Assembly (NCBI GenBank): GCA_900544115.1
Contig: UQTW01000024.1
Location: forward strand, 1-38,835
Length of the DNA: 38,835 nucleotides
From: an uncultured Collinsella sp.
Lineage (GTDB): Bacteria; Actinomycetota; Coriobacteriia; Coriobacteriales; Coriobacteriaceae
Direction: 5' to 3'
The stretch's first letter is position 1. Every line of letters starts with the position of its first letter. A model generated the notes under the pieces. That model had not been told where the DNA came from, did not search any database, and saw only the letters and a program-made list of their open reading frames with translations. Shown piece after piece: positions 17,835 to 26,818 of this stretch. The position numbers were made by a program, and so were the translations under genes.

Positions 17835-18527
17835 ATGTCGTATACGGTGACCGAGGCCACGGTCGTCTTTCCCGATAAGAAGGCGGCCTCCTCGTTCTCG
17901 AGCGGGTATGCGTCCAAAAAGCCTTGCGCACAGATCGATTGTGAGCTTGAGGGCGGTTTTGAGCGGTCCATTTGGATTCCCGTGCGGGTCGCGCGCCTGT
18001 ATGTCAAAAATCGCCCCGATCTTCCCTGTGATTGGGATAACTTTCGTGAAGCGGTGCAGCTCATCGAGCGTAAATGTGCACTTACCATGGTGACCGAGAT
18101 GCTATCGCGACGCGACCATGCGACGGGTGAGGTCCGTGACAAGTTGGCACGCTACGGCTTTCGTCAGCCCGCGATCGATTTCGCCGTCGAGCGCGCCACC
18201 GAGTATCGCTTTTTAGACGAGAACCGCTTTTGCTCGTACTTTATCGAGGAACGCAAGCGGCGCGGTTGGGGACAGCGTAAAATCGAGACCGAGCTCAAGC
18301 GCCGTCATGTCGTGCTCGATGACATTCCCGGTTATCCCGAGGATTATTTTGCCGTCGAAGACGATTTGGCGCGTGCGTCAGCCCTGCTCGCCAAGCGGCG
18401 TGTTCCAGAGACGCGCGGATTCGAAAAACTGGTTCGGTTTTTGATGGGCAAGGGCTTCTCGTATCACATCGCCGCCGATGCCGTTAAGGCACGTCTCGAT
18501 GCCGAACGTGAGGAATGTGCGGTTTAG
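17835..18527 (+). CDS. recX: Regulatory protein RecX
   Basis: Binds RecA filaments and modulates their activity. The central and C-terminal helical repeats are RecX-like (MLSRRDHATGEVRDKL, VERATEYRFLDENRF, ERKRRGWGQRKIETEL, FLMGKGFSYHIAADAV). The N-terminal 70 residues form a less conserved extension common in actinobacterial and clostridial RecX. Located 11 bases after recA, it should share its LexA-controlled promoter. 230 residues. Confidence 0.92.
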   Translation: MSYTVTEATVVFPDKKAASSFSSGYASKKPCAQIDCELEGGFERSIWIPVRVARLYVKNRPDLPCDWDNFREAVQLIERKCALTMVTEMLSRRDHATGEVRDKLARYGFRQPAIDFAVERATEYRFLDENRFCSYFIEERKRRGWGQRKIETELKRRHVVLDDIPGYPEDYFAVEDDLARASALLAKRRVPETRGFEKLVRFLMGKGFSYHIAADAVKARLDAEREECAV

Positions 18528-18589
18528 GCGTATGCGTTTTGTGGCCCTGCCGTTCACCGCGTTTTAGCCGCCGTGCTGGGGCCATTTAT

Positions 18590-18618
18590 TTGACAGTTGT
18601 TGTGGTTCAACGTACGAT
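18590..18618 (+). promoter_or_regulatory. Candidate promoter of the rny operon
   Basis: A consensus TTGACA (18590-18595) is followed after 17 bp by TACGAT (18613-18618). It would give a leader of about 160 bases before rny. Confidence 0.75.
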
Positions 18619-18723
18619 AAACACTGTCATTTGCTTTGTGATATGTGCTCATCTGTGATGAGTTTGTTTATATGTTTATCTGTATCCGACCCGCATAAGC
18701 TGCGCCCATATTACTCAAATGTC

Positions 18724-18757
18724 GCGAGCCGTTCGTAAGGACGGTTCGCTTTGTTGT
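18724..18757 (+). promoter_or_regulatory. Terminator-like hairpin in the rny leader
   Basis: An 11-bp stem (18724-18734 with 18739-18749, two G-U pairs) closes on GTAA and is followed by TTTGTTGTG. It lies after the candidate promoter and 28 bases before the rny ATG, so it could attenuate rny or act as a 5' stabiliser. Confidence 0.55.
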
Positions 18758-18784
18758 GTAACGAATCCATAAAAAGGAGTGAGC

Positions 18785-20335
18785 ATGCCTATCATCGCAG
18801 CGCTCGTTGGCATCATTTTGGGTGCCATCGCCGCCATTGCCTACATGCGCACCGCCAAGCAGGGTAGTCTTCACGAGGCCGACGAAAAGATCCAGTCGGC
18901 ACACGCACAGGCTGAGTCCCTGATCGGTGATGCTAAGCGTCAGGCCGAGACCCTCAAAAAAGAGGCTCTGCTCGAGGCTAAAGAGGAGATCATCAAGAAC
19001 AAGCAGGCCGCCGAGGCCGAGGACAAGCAGCGTAAGAACGAGATTCGTACGCTCGAGAACCGCGTGATGCAGCGCGAGGAATCCCTCGATCGCCGCAACG
19101 ACGCTCTCGACAAGCGCGAGCATCAGCTGTCCAGCCAGGCCGGTCAGGTCGAGAAGCGCTCCCGTGAGCTCGAGGAGCTCTGCGCAAAGCAGACCTCCGA
19201 GCTCGAGCGTATCGCCGACCTTACCCGCGAGGACGCCCACAAGGAGCTCCTCGATAAGGTTCGCGGCGAGGTCACCCACGAGGCCGCCACGATCATTCGC
19301 GAGTCCGAGCAGCAGGTTCGCGCCGAGTGCCACAAGACCGCCCAGGAGATTCTGTCTCTGGCGATTCAGCGCTGCGCTGCCGACCACACTGCCGAGGTCA
19401 CCGTTACCTCCGTGCACATTCCCTCTGATGACCTCAAGGGCCGTATCATCGGTCGCGAGGGTCGCAACATCCGGACCTTCGAGCAGGTTTCCGGCGTCAA
19501 CCTCGTGATCGACGACACGCCCGAGACCGTCGTTCTTTCGAGCTTCGACCCGGTCCGTCGTGAGACCGCCCGTGTCGCCCTCGAGAACCTCATCGCCGAC
19601 GGCCGCATTCACCCTGCCCGTATCGAGGAGATGTATCACAAGGCCGCCGACCTGGTTCAGCAGCGCGTGCGCGAGGCTGGCGAGCAGGCTGCCTTCGATA
19701 CCGGCATCCACGATCTGCACCCCGAGATCGTCAAGACCCTTGGTGCCCTGCGCTACCGTACCTCGTTTGGTCAGAACGTGCTTCAGCATTCCCTCGAGGT
19801 CTCTGATCTGTGCGGCGTGATGGCTTCCGAGCTTGGCCTGGACGTTGTGACCGCCAAGCGCGCCGGCCTGCTTCATGACCTGGGCAAGGCAATCGACCAC
19901 GACGTCGAGGGCCCGCATGCCGTCATCGGCGCCGAGCTTGCCCGCCGTTATGGCGAGAAGCCCGTTATCGTCCACGCTATCGAGGCTCACCATGCCGATG
20001 TCGACCCCAACACGGTGCTCGATGTCCTGGTGCAGGCCGCCGATGCTGTCTCTGCCTCTCGCCCCGGTGCCCGTCGCGAGTCTGCCGAGAACTACATCAA
20101 GCGTCTTGAGAAGCTCGAGGAGATCGCCAACTCCCATGACGGCGTCGAACGTACCTATGCCATGCAGGCCGGTCGCGAGGTCCACGTCATGGTCCAGCCG
20201 GACAAGATCTCCGATGCCCAGTCCACGGTCCTGGCTCACGATATCGCCCATCAGATCGAGGAAGAGATGGAGTATCCCGGTCAGGTGCGCGTCGTCGTGA
20301 TTCGCGAGAGCCGCGCTGTCGATATCGCTAAATAA
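18785..20335 (+). CDS. rny: Ribonuclease Y
   Basis: Membrane-bound endoribonuclease that starts mRNA decay. An N-terminal transmembrane segment (about residues 3-22) is followed by a long charged coiled coil (about 30-180), a KH domain (HIPSDDLKGRIIGREGRNI), and an HD domain (LHDLGKAIDH near residue 364, with HAIEAHH). ATG 18785 is chosen over GTG 18779 because AGGAG (18775-18779) is correctly spaced only for the ATG. 516 residues, normal. The next gene starts after one base. Confidence 0.96.
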   Translation: MPIIAALVGIILGAIAAIAYMRTAKQGSLHEADEKIQSAHAQAESLIGDAKRQAETLKKEALLEAKEEIIKNKQAAEAEDKQRKNEIRTLENRVMQREESLDRRNDALDKREHQLSSQAGQVEKRSRELEELCAKQTSELERIADLTREDAHKELLDKVRGEVTHEAATIIRESEQQVRAECHKTAQEILSLAIQRCAADHTAEVTVTSVHIPSDDLKGRIIGREGRNIRTFEQVSGVNLVIDDTPETVVLSSFDPVRRETARVALENLIADGRIHPARIEEMYHKAADLVQQRVREAGEQAAFDTGIHDLHPEIVKTLGALRYRTSFGQNVLQHSLEVSDLCGVMASELGLDVVTAKRAGLLHDLGKAIDHDVEGPHAVIGAELARRYGEKPVIVHAIEAHHADVDPNTVLDVLVQAADAVSASRPGARRESAENYIKRLEKLEEIANSHDGVERTYAMQAGREVHVMVQPDKISDAQSTVLAHDIAHQIEEEMEYPGQVRVVVIRESRAVDIAK

Positions 20336-20336
20336 C

Positions 20337-21422
20337 ATGTGCGACGCGAACGAGCTCATCTCATTTATCGCGTCGATGTCGGGGGAGGGCAACCTTCGCG
20401 TCGAGGAGAACCTTGGCGAGGGGTATGTCCGCCTCCGCGTTTCGGAGGCCGAGCGGCGCCAGGCTAAGCACGACATTCAGCATGTCGAGGACATCGTCAT
20501 CGAAATGCTCCGTAATGCTCGCGATGCCGGCGCCGACAAGGTCTATCTCGCCACGACCAAGGAAGATGGCGTCCGCACGCTTGTCTTTCTGGATAACGGT
20601 TCTGGCGTTCCGCAGGATATGCAAGAGCGAATCTTTGATGCCCGCGTTACCTCCAAGCTCGAGAGCATGAAGATGGACCGTTGGGGCGTTCACGGTCGTG
20701 GCATGGCATTGTTTTCGATTAAGCAGAACACCGACGAGGCCCGTGTGGTCACGTCCGGCGTCGATCTTGGTTCAGCCTTCAAGGTGAGCGTTGCGGCTAA
20801 CCGCCTCAGTGAGCGTGCCGATCAGTCCAGCTGGCCCCAGGCCGTCAAGGATGAGGACGGACGTTATGTCTGCGCTCGCGGTCCGCATAATATTATTCGC
20901 GCTGCCTGTGAGTTTGCGCTCGAGGAGCTGCGTGGTTGCGATATCTATCTTGGTTCTCCGTCTGAGATTGCCGCGACTCTTTATGCTCAGGCGTCAAGTC
21001 GGCTCGATACGTCTCGTCTCCTGTTTATTGATGACGAGAGCGAGCTTCCGGTTGTCGACCGTTTAGGCCTTGCCTCTGATGCCGAGGACTTTATCCGTAT
21101 CTGTTCGGGTTTGGGTCTTGAGATGTCCGAGCGCACGGCTCATCGCATTTTGGCAGGGCAGATTAAGCCCGTTCGCGGTGTGACTGCGCGTCTGCTGCGC
21201 GAGCGTGACTCATCCTCGCATGCGCCGGCTCCTGTCGATCTCGCGAAGGATCGTCGTGGGCTACGTATTGCCAAGGATGACATGGCACAGTTTTCGCGTG
21301 CTGTGGAGCGCGACTTTAATGACCTTGCCGCCCGGTACTATCTCAACCTTTGCGGCGACCCAAAGATTCGCGTTTCGCGTGATCGAATCACTGTGACCTT
21401 CGATCTTGCCAAAGAGGAATAG
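20337..21422 (+). CDS. Uncharacterised GHKL-fold ATPase
   Basis: A 361-residue soluble protein with the Bergerat ATP-binding fold shared by Hsp90, MutL, gyrase B and histidine kinases. The N box is around E56, N60 and D63 (EMLRNARDAGAD), the G1 box is DNGSG (86-90) and the G2 box GVHGRGMAL (117-125). No phospho-acceptor domain, receiver or membrane segment is visible, so it is unlikely to be a simple histidine kinase. The C-terminal half has no domain I recognise. It starts one base after the rny stop and precedes spoVS, which suggests a role linked to RNase Y or SpoVS; its true function is unknown. Confidence 0.85.
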   Translation: MCDANELISFIASMSGEGNLRVEENLGEGYVRLRVSEAERRQAKHDIQHVEDIVIEMLRNARDAGADKVYLATTKEDGVRTLVFLDNGSGVPQDMQERIFDARVTSKLESMKMDRWGVHGRGMALFSIKQNTDEARVVTSGVDLGSAFKVSVAANRLSERADQSSWPQAVKDEDGRYVCARGPHNIIRAACEFALEELRGCDIYLGSPSEIAATLYAQASSRLDTSRLLFIDDESELPVVDRLGLASDAEDFIRICSGLGLEMSERTAHRILAGQIKPVRGVTARLLRERDSSSHAPAPVDLAKDRRGLRIAKDDMAQFSRAVERDFNDLAARYYLNLCGDPKIRVSRDRITVTFDLAKEE

Positions 21423-21429
21423 TGCCTTT

Positions 21430-21445
21430 ACCGAGTCCACTCGGT
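21430..21445 (+). other. Short hairpin between the GHKL gene and spoVS
   Basis: ACCGAG pairs with CTCGGT around TCCA, starting eight bases after the stop codon. There is no T tract, so it is more likely an mRNA processing or stabilising hairpin than a terminator. Confidence 0.4.
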
Positions 21446-21496
21446 ACGATAAAGTTATTGCAGTTAAAACGTACTTTTAAACGCAGGAGTTTCTTC

Positions 21497-21814
21497 ATGG
21501 ATTGCCTGAAGGTATCAAGCAAATCATCGCCCGCGTCCGTTGCCGGCGCCATCGCCGGCATGGTCAAGGATGGTGTACCCGTCAACATCCAATGTGTCGG
21601 TGCCGGTGCTGTCAACCAGGCCATTAAGGCCGTGGCTATCGCGCGCGGTTTTTTGATTCCAACCGGTTTTGATATTTCCTGCGCGCCTGTGTTCTCCGAC
21701 ATCCTCATTAACGGGGAGTCGCGCACGGCCATCCGCCTTTCTATCTACGTTCACCAGATCAATCGAGCTGCTATGGATAACGTCGTCATTGATGATGTTA
21801 AGCCTGTGGCATAG
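21497..21814 (+). CDS. spoVS: Stage V sporulation protein S homologue (SpoVS)
   Basis: Small Alba-like nucleic-acid-binding family protein. LKVSSKSSPASVAGAIAG, GAGAVNQAIKAVAIARGF and ISCAPVFSDI match SpoVS closely. Homologues affect sporulation and division in Bacillus but also occur in non-sporulating bacteria, where the role is unknown. AGGAG at 21485-21489 supports ATG 21497, giving 105 residues, about 20 more than the Bacillus protein at the C-terminus. The rny-spoVS neighbourhood is also known in Firmicutes. Confidence 0.93.
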   Translation: MDCLKVSSKSSPASVAGAIAGMVKDGVPVNIQCVGAGAVNQAIKAVAIARGFLIPTGFDISCAPVFSDILINGESRTAIRLSIYVHQINRAAMDNVVIDDVKPVA

Positions 21815-21857
21815 CTTCTGCTTGCCTCGATTCGCCTCCCTTCCATCGTTAGGACTT

Positions 21858-23234
21858 ATGCACATGGACCAGCGTTCCGTACGCGATATTCTTGCCGGTA
21901 AAACCTACTTTATCCGCACCTTTGGCTGCCAGATGAATCAGCACGATTCCGAGCGCGTGAGCGGTCTGCTCGATTCGTATGGTTGCCTCATGGCGCTCGA
22001 TCCCGAGCATGCCGATATCGTTGTCTTCATGACATGCTGTGTGCGTGAGGCCGCCGATACTCGCCTGTACGGTCAGTGCAATTCCTGCAAAAGCCTGCCG
22101 CCTTCGCCTTCGGGCAAGCGTGTGGTTGCCGTGGGCGGCTGCATCGCGCAGCGTGATGGCGAGGGCCTGCTCACCAACGTCGATAACGTCAACGTCATCT
22201 TCGGTACACATTCCATCGCTCATGTGGCCGAGCTCATTGCCGAGGCGTTCCTTGACGGCAAGCGTCATATCCGCACCAATGAGCATGAGGATACGGATGC
22301 CATGAGCATGCCGTGGCATCGCGAGACTCAGTATCACGCCTGGGTGCCTATCATGACGGGCTGCAATAATTTCTGCACCTACTGCATCGTGCCGTACGTG
22401 CGCGGTCGCGAAAAGAGCCGCCCCTTCGAGGAGATTGTCGACGAGGTGACCGGTTTGGTACGCCAAGGCGTGCGTGAGATTACGTTGCTGGGCCAAAACG
22501 TTAACTCATATGGTCGCGATCTGTTTGGCAAGCCGCGTTTTGCCGATTTGCTGCGTGCCGTGGGCGATACGGGTGTGGAGCGCATCTTCTTTACCTCCTC
22601 GCATCCCAAGGACCTGCTGCCCGAGACTATCGACGCCATGGCCGAGACGCCTGCCGTTATGCCGCAGCTGCACCTGGCCGTGCAGTCAGGTTCGACGCGG
22701 ATCCTCAAAGAGATGAATCGCCGTTATACACGCGAGGACTATCTGGGCCTGGTCGATCGCATTCGCAACCGCATGCCCGATATCGCGCTCTCGACCGACA
22801 TTATCGTTGGCTTCCCGGGCGAGACTGAAGAAGACTTTGAGCAGACTCTCTCACTTGCCGAGACGGTCCGCTATGCTCAGGCCTATACCTTCATCTATTC
22901 CAAGCGCGCCGGTACCCCGGCCGCAGAGATTGACGATCCTACGCCGCATGAGGTTATTCTCGAGCGTTTCAACCGCCTGGTTAAGGTTATCGAGACCACG
23001 GCACACGAGTATAACCAGGGCGAGCTTCATACTGTGGTGCCGGCGCTCATTGAGGGAACGAGTAAAAAGAACGACGCGGTCCTGCTGGGCAAGAGTCCCA
23101 AGAATCAGACCGTGCATGCGCCTATCCCCGAGGGTTACAGCATCGATCAGCTTGTTGGCAAGATCGTTGATGTTGACGTTGACGTTGCCAAAACCTGGTA
23201 TTTGTCCGGCTCCGTTGTGGGCGAGCCGCGCTAA
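21858..23234 (+). CDS. miaB: tRNA-2-methylthio-N6-dimethylallyladenosine synthase MiaB
   Basis: Radical-SAM methylthiotransferase that turns i6A37 into ms2i6A37 in tRNAs reading UNN codons, acting after MiaA. C24 (TFGCQMNQHDSE), CC in FMTCCVREAAD, and GGCIAQRDG are the N-terminal cluster region; the SAM cluster is C169-x3-C173-x2-C176. A TRAM domain is at the C-terminus. The frame is open far upstream, but family similarity begins here. Two ATGs, 21858 and 21864, fit AGGA at 21851; the choice is uncertain. The stop overlaps the miaA start as TAATG. Confidence 0.95.
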   Translation: MHMDQRSVRDILAGKTYFIRTFGCQMNQHDSERVSGLLDSYGCLMALDPEHADIVVFMTCCVREAADTRLYGQCNSCKSLPPSPSGKRVVAVGGCIAQRDGEGLLTNVDNVNVIFGTHSIAHVAELIAEAFLDGKRHIRTNEHEDTDAMSMPWHRETQYHAWVPIMTGCNNFCTYCIVPYVRGREKSRPFEEIVDEVTGLVRQGVREITLLGQNVNSYGRDLFGKPRFADLLRAVGDTGVERIFFTSSHPKDLLPETIDAMAETPAVMPQLHLAVQSGSTRILKEMNRRYTREDYLGLVDRIRNRMPDIALSTDIIVGFPGETEEDFEQTLSLAETVRYAQAYTFIYSKRAGTPAAEIDDPTPHEVILERFNRLVKVIETTAHEYNQGELHTVVPALIEGTSKKNDAVLLGKSPKNQTVHAPIPEGYSIDQLVGKIVDVDVDVAKTWYLSGSVVGEPR

Positions 23235-24172
23235 TGGTTGCTCCCGGGGCAGGTCTTTCCGCCGTTGCGATCGTTGGTCCGACGGCGGTAGGCAAGAGTG
23301 ATGTTGCCGACCGTTTGGCCGCTCGTCTTTCGTCCGAAGTGCTGTCGTGTGATGCGATGCAAATCTATCGCGGCATGGACATCGGTACAGCAAAGATGGC
23401 GTCCGATGAGTGTACGGCGCCGCTGCGTCTTGTCGACATTGTAGAGCCGGGTGTGGCATATTCTGCTGCGCTTTATCAGGCTGACGCTCGCGCGCATGTT
23501 GAACGTCTCCTTGGTTTGGGTTGCCTGCCGGTTTTTTGCGGAGGTACGGGGCTGTATCTCAAGGCCGCCCTTGATGAGATGGACTTTCCCTCGGGTGAAC
23601 TTGAGGACGATCGCCGTGCGGGCTATCAGGAGCTTGCCGAGCGCATAGGCGAGGAAGCGCTGCACGCGCTGCTTGCCGAGCGTGACCCAGAATCTGCTGC
23701 TGTTATTCATCCCCATAACGTGCGGCGTGTGATTCGCGCGCTCGAAATGCACGATGATGGCGTTTCCTATGCGCAGCAAAAGTCGCAGTTTAGTGTTCCG
23801 CGCGAGCATTATCATGCGTTATGGTTTGGCCTAACGCGAAATCGCGAGGTGCTCTACGAACGCATTAACCTACGCGTCGATCTGATGTTTGAGCAGGGTC
23901 TTGTCGATGAGGTCCGCGGTCTTATGGACCAGGGGCTGGGAGATGCCCTGACGTCGATGCAGGCAATTGGCTATAAAGAGATCATCGATGCTTTCAATGG
24001 CGTGATGAGCATGGATGAGGCTCGCGAACTCATTAAGATGCGTTCGCGTCGTTATGCCAAGCGTCAGCTTTCGTGGTTTAAGCGCGATGACCGTATCGTG
24101 TGGTTTGATATGGATGAATGTACGATCGATGGGGTCGTTGAGGATATCCTGCATCGTATTGAGGCTGCCTAA
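23234..24172 (+). CDS. miaA: tRNA dimethylallyltransferase MiaA
   Basis: Adds the dimethylallyl group from DMAPP to A37 of tRNA, making the substrate of MiaB. The P-loop is GPTAVGKS (15-22), followed by SCDAMQIYRGMDIGTAK with the catalytic Asp 40, and the tRNA-contacting RRYAKRQLSWFKRD near the C-terminus. Start and stop overlap miaB and hflX by one base each (TAATG), indicating translational coupling. 312 residues, normal. Confidence 0.96.
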   Translation: MVAPGAGLSAVAIVGPTAVGKSDVADRLAARLSSEVLSCDAMQIYRGMDIGTAKMASDECTAPLRLVDIVEPGVAYSAALYQADARAHVERLLGLGCLPVFCGGTGLYLKAALDEMDFPSGELEDDRRAGYQELAERIGEEALHALLAERDPESAAVIHPHNVRRVIRALEMHDDGVSYAQQKSQFSVPREHYHALWFGLTRNREVLYERINLRVDLMFEQGLVDEVRGLMDQGLGDALTSMQAIGYKEIIDAFNGVMSMDEARELIKMRSRRYAKRQLSWFKRDDRIVWFDMDECTIDGVVEDILHRIEAA

Positions 24173-25461
24173 TGGCCCGTTTCCCCCTTGTTCCCACGGC
24201 ACCCGAGCCCGAGCGTGCCATTTTAGTTGGTGTTGAGTGGCGCGACAATGCATGGCCACTCGATCGATCGCTCGATGAGCTGGAACGCCTTGCCCACACG
24301 GCTGGTGCCCAGTGCGTGGCACGCTTGTCGCAGCGTTTGGTAAAGCCGTATCCTAAATCGTTTATCGGTTCCGGTAAGGTTGAAGAGCTGTGCGGCCTGG
24401 TGCATCGCATGGATGCCGATGTCGTTATTTTTGACGACGACCTGACCCCCTCGCAGCAATCCTATTTGGAGAAAGCCGTGGGCGAGCCGGTAAAGATTAT
24501 CGATCGTACAGCACTGATCCTGGATATCTTTGGCCTGCATGCTCAGACGCGTGAGGGACGCCTGCAGGTACAGCTGGCACAGCTTCAATATTTGTTGCCT
24601 CGCCTGCGTGGCATGTGGAGCCATCTCGCCAAGGAGCAGACGCGCGGCGGCATCGGCTCACGTTTTGGTCAGGGCGAAAGTCAGCTCGAGGTCGACCGTC
24701 GCCTCATTCGTAATAAGATCGCTGCGCTTCGTCGTGAGCTCAAGCAGGTTGAACAGCGTCGTGATGTTCAATCCAAGAGTCGCATTGAGTCACCGGCGTT
24801 TCGCGTCGCGTTAGCCGGTTATACCAATGCCGGTAAATCGACGTTACTCAATCGTCTGACCGGCTCTACGGTACTTTCGCAGGACAAGCTGTTTGCTACG
24901 CTCGACCCGACGACGCGTTCGTATCGTCTGCCCGGCGGTCGCGGCATGACGATTACCGATACCGTCGGCTTTATTCAAAAGCTGCCCCATGGTCTGGTCG
25001 ATGCCTTTAAATCGACGCTGTCCGAGGTTTTGGGTGCCGATCTAATTCTCAAAGTCGTAGATGCGTCTGACGAGGACTATGAGCGGCAGCTGGAGGCTGT
25101 CGACCGCGTGCTTGATGAGATCGGCGCCGGAGAGCGTTTAACGCTGACCGTATTCAATAAAATCGATCTTCTCGATAGCGTCGATCGATTGAGTTTCCGT
25201 CGTCGCTATCCGGAGGCCGTTCTGTTCTCGGCCCAAACGGGCGAGGGGCTCGACGATCTCGTCGACCGGATTGCTCGCGAGGCAGCTGCCACCGATGTGT
25301 TGCTCTCCGCTGATATCCCGTATCGTGAGGGCGCTCTCATCACGCTGGTGCATGAGCAGGGAACCCTTCTGCATGAGGAATATCTCGAGGACGGCGTTCG
25401 CATTGTGGCGAAGTTGCCGGCTCGTATTGCACCGCGGCTCGAGCGTTATCGCACCGAGTAG
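24172..25461 (+). CDS. hflX: Ribosome-associated GTPase HflX
   Basis: GTPase that splits stalled or heat-stressed 70S ribosomes. The N-terminal HflX domain (LVKPYPKSFIGSGKVEEL, IFDDDLTPSQQ, REGRLQVQLAQLQY) and the glycine-rich GGIGSRFGQGESQLE linker precede the G domain: G1 GYTNAGKST (216-224), DTVGF and NKIDLLD. 429 residues is standard. The gene overlaps miaA by one base and its 3' end overlaps the convergent gene at 25446 by 16 bases. Confidence 0.95.
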   Translation: MARFPLVPTAPEPERAILVGVEWRDNAWPLDRSLDELERLAHTAGAQCVARLSQRLVKPYPKSFIGSGKVEELCGLVHRMDADVVIFDDDLTPSQQSYLEKAVGEPVKIIDRTALILDIFGLHAQTREGRLQVQLAQLQYLLPRLRGMWSHLAKEQTRGGIGSRFGQGESQLEVDRRLIRNKIAALRRELKQVEQRRDVQSKSRIESPAFRVALAGYTNAGKSTLLNRLTGSTVLSQDKLFATLDPTTRSYRLPGGRGMTITDTVGFIQKLPHGLVDAFKSTLSEVLGADLILKVVDASDEDYERQLEAVDRVLDEIGAGERLTLTVFNKIDLLDSVDRLSFRRRYPEAVLFSAQTGEGLDDLVDRIAREAAATDVLLSADIPYREGALITLVHEQGTLLHEEYLEDGVRIVAKLPARIAPRLERYRTE

Positions 25462-26150
25462 ACGAGCTCCAAAATGCCCAGAATGATGGGCTGATGCAGC
25501 AGATAAAAGGGGAGAGCGTGACGTCCAAGGCTGGCGAGCGCCGGCAGGGGGTTGGCGTAGGCCCAGCTAGGGACGGTCTCATCGATTCCCTGCGCTATGT
25601 GTGCGGCGAAGTATCCTGCAAGATACATAAAGATAAACGGGATGATGGGGTAGTAATCACCCGAGACAAACCCAGGGCTCGGAAATCCCAGCCACGCCAG
25701 GTAGGGGACAGGGTAGATCGTTTTGGGGATGCTCCAGGTGAGGGCGAACAACACAAGGCATAGGGGCATGCCCCATCTCGCCGTTATCTTCTTAAGGACG
25801 GGATCGGTCAACGCCACGATGCCGGTGCATGCGGCCATGCAGTAGATGATGCCAAAATTAACCGAATCGTCGACTGAGACAAGTGTTGTTGCCAACCAGA
25901 CAACGAGTGCTGCTAAGGCGTATTTGGCGGCACGTTTGATATTGTTGCGCGAAAGAGTACACATCCAACCCGCGATAAACAAAAATACCCAGCTGATGCT
26001 GGCGCGCCAGATGTCTTGAAAGACTGACTGGGTAAACCAGGGCATATCCCAGCCGTACAGGTAGGCGAGATCATAGCAAGCGTGAAATCCTGCCATAGAA
26101 ATCATCGTAAACCCGCGGACGGTATCAAAGATGGTGATGCGTTTTTGCAT
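25446..26150 (-). CDS. DUF1624/HGSNAT-like multi-pass membrane protein
   Basis: A 234-residue integral membrane protein with about seven hydrophobic helices. The N-terminus (RITIFDTVRGFTMISMAGFH) matches DUF1624, the catalytic region of heparan-alpha-glucosaminide N-acetyltransferases, with a candidate acyl-transfer His in that block; LPFYLLHQPIILG near the end resembles other membrane acyltransferases. The substrate is unknown, perhaps a surface polysaccharide. Its ATG overlaps the lexA stop by one base, so it should be translated from the lexA mRNA and be SOS-controlled. The 3' ends of this gene and hflX overlap. Confidence 0.8.
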   Translation of the reverse strand: MQKRITIFDTVRGFTMISMAGFHACYDLAYLYGWDMPWFTQSVFQDIWRASISWVFLFIAGWMCTLSRNNIKRAAKYALAALVVWLATTLVSVDDSVNFGIIYCMAACTGIVALTDPVLKKITARWGMPLCLVLFALTWSIPKTIYPVPYLAWLGFPSPGFVSGDYYPIIPFIFMYLAGYFAAHIAQGIDETVPSWAYANPLPALASLGRHALPFYLLHQPIILGILELVYSVR

Positions 26151-26794
26151 TACGAGAACCGGCGCATTAAACCGACAACTTTACCCAAAATAACGGGGTT
26201 CGTCGCATAGATGGGCTCCATAGCGTCGTTCTCGGGCTGCAAGCGCACACGTCCCTGCTCCTTGTAGAACGTCTTGACGGTCGCCGAACCATCAATCATG
26301 GCCACGACAATTTCGCCGTTCATGGCACTTTTTTGTTCACGGACGATGATGTAATCGCCATTGAAGATGCCGACATTGATCATTGAGCTCCCATGTACCT
26401 CAAGGATAAAGGAACCCTGATCAGTGGCGATTTCGGTCGGGATAGTAAACGTGTCTTCGATATTCTGCTCGGCCAGAATGGGAATCCCAGCCGCGACGCG
26501 ACCAACGAGCGGCAGCGAGACCGTTCCGCGAGGTGCGGTGGGCTCGTCAGATTTAGAAATTGAGACAGAGGAACCATCCTCGTTAAAGAGTTCCAGGGCG
26601 CGCGGTTTGGTGGCATCGCGCTTGAGTAGCCCGCGCGCTTCAAGGGCAGAGAGATGGGCGTGCACGGTGCTGGGGGAGGAAAGGCCCACGGCAGAAGCCA
26701 TCTCGCGCACGCTGGGCGGATAACCCTTCTCCTGCTGATATTCCTTGATGAAGTCGTAAATTTGCTGCTGACGCTTGGTAATTTTGCGAGCCAT
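26150..26794 (-). CDS. lexA: SOS repressor LexA
   Basis: Dimeric repressor that cleaves itself when RecA is activated by DNA damage. The winged helix is at residues 1-70 (ITKRQQQIYDFI, PSVREMASAVGL). The autocleavage bond is A102-G103, and the Ser-Lys dyad is S137 (HGSSMIN) and K174 (ATVKTFY). The start at 26794 is chosen from MARKITKRQQ similarity, with GAGG eight bases upstream on the minus strand; the frame extends further but covers the operators. 214 residues. Three LexA boxes lie upstream, implying autoregulation. Confidence 0.96.
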   Translation of the reverse strand: MARKITKRQQQIYDFIKEYQQEKGYPPSVREMASAVGLSSPSTVHAHLSALEARGLLKRDATKPRALELFNEDGSSVSISKSDEPTAPRGTVSLPLVGRVAAGIPILAEQNIEDTFTIPTEIATDQGSFILEVHGSSMINVGIFNGDYIIVREQKSAMNGEIVVAMIDGSATVKTFYKEQGRVRLQPENDAMEPIYATNPVILGKVVGLMRRFS

Positions 26795-26818
26795 CAGGGC
26801 ATCCTCTCTACCCATGTC

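Noticed and set aside
21497..21814. Evidence for sporulation
   Set aside because: SpoVS homologues are widespread in non-sporulating bacteria, and no other spore genes occur here.
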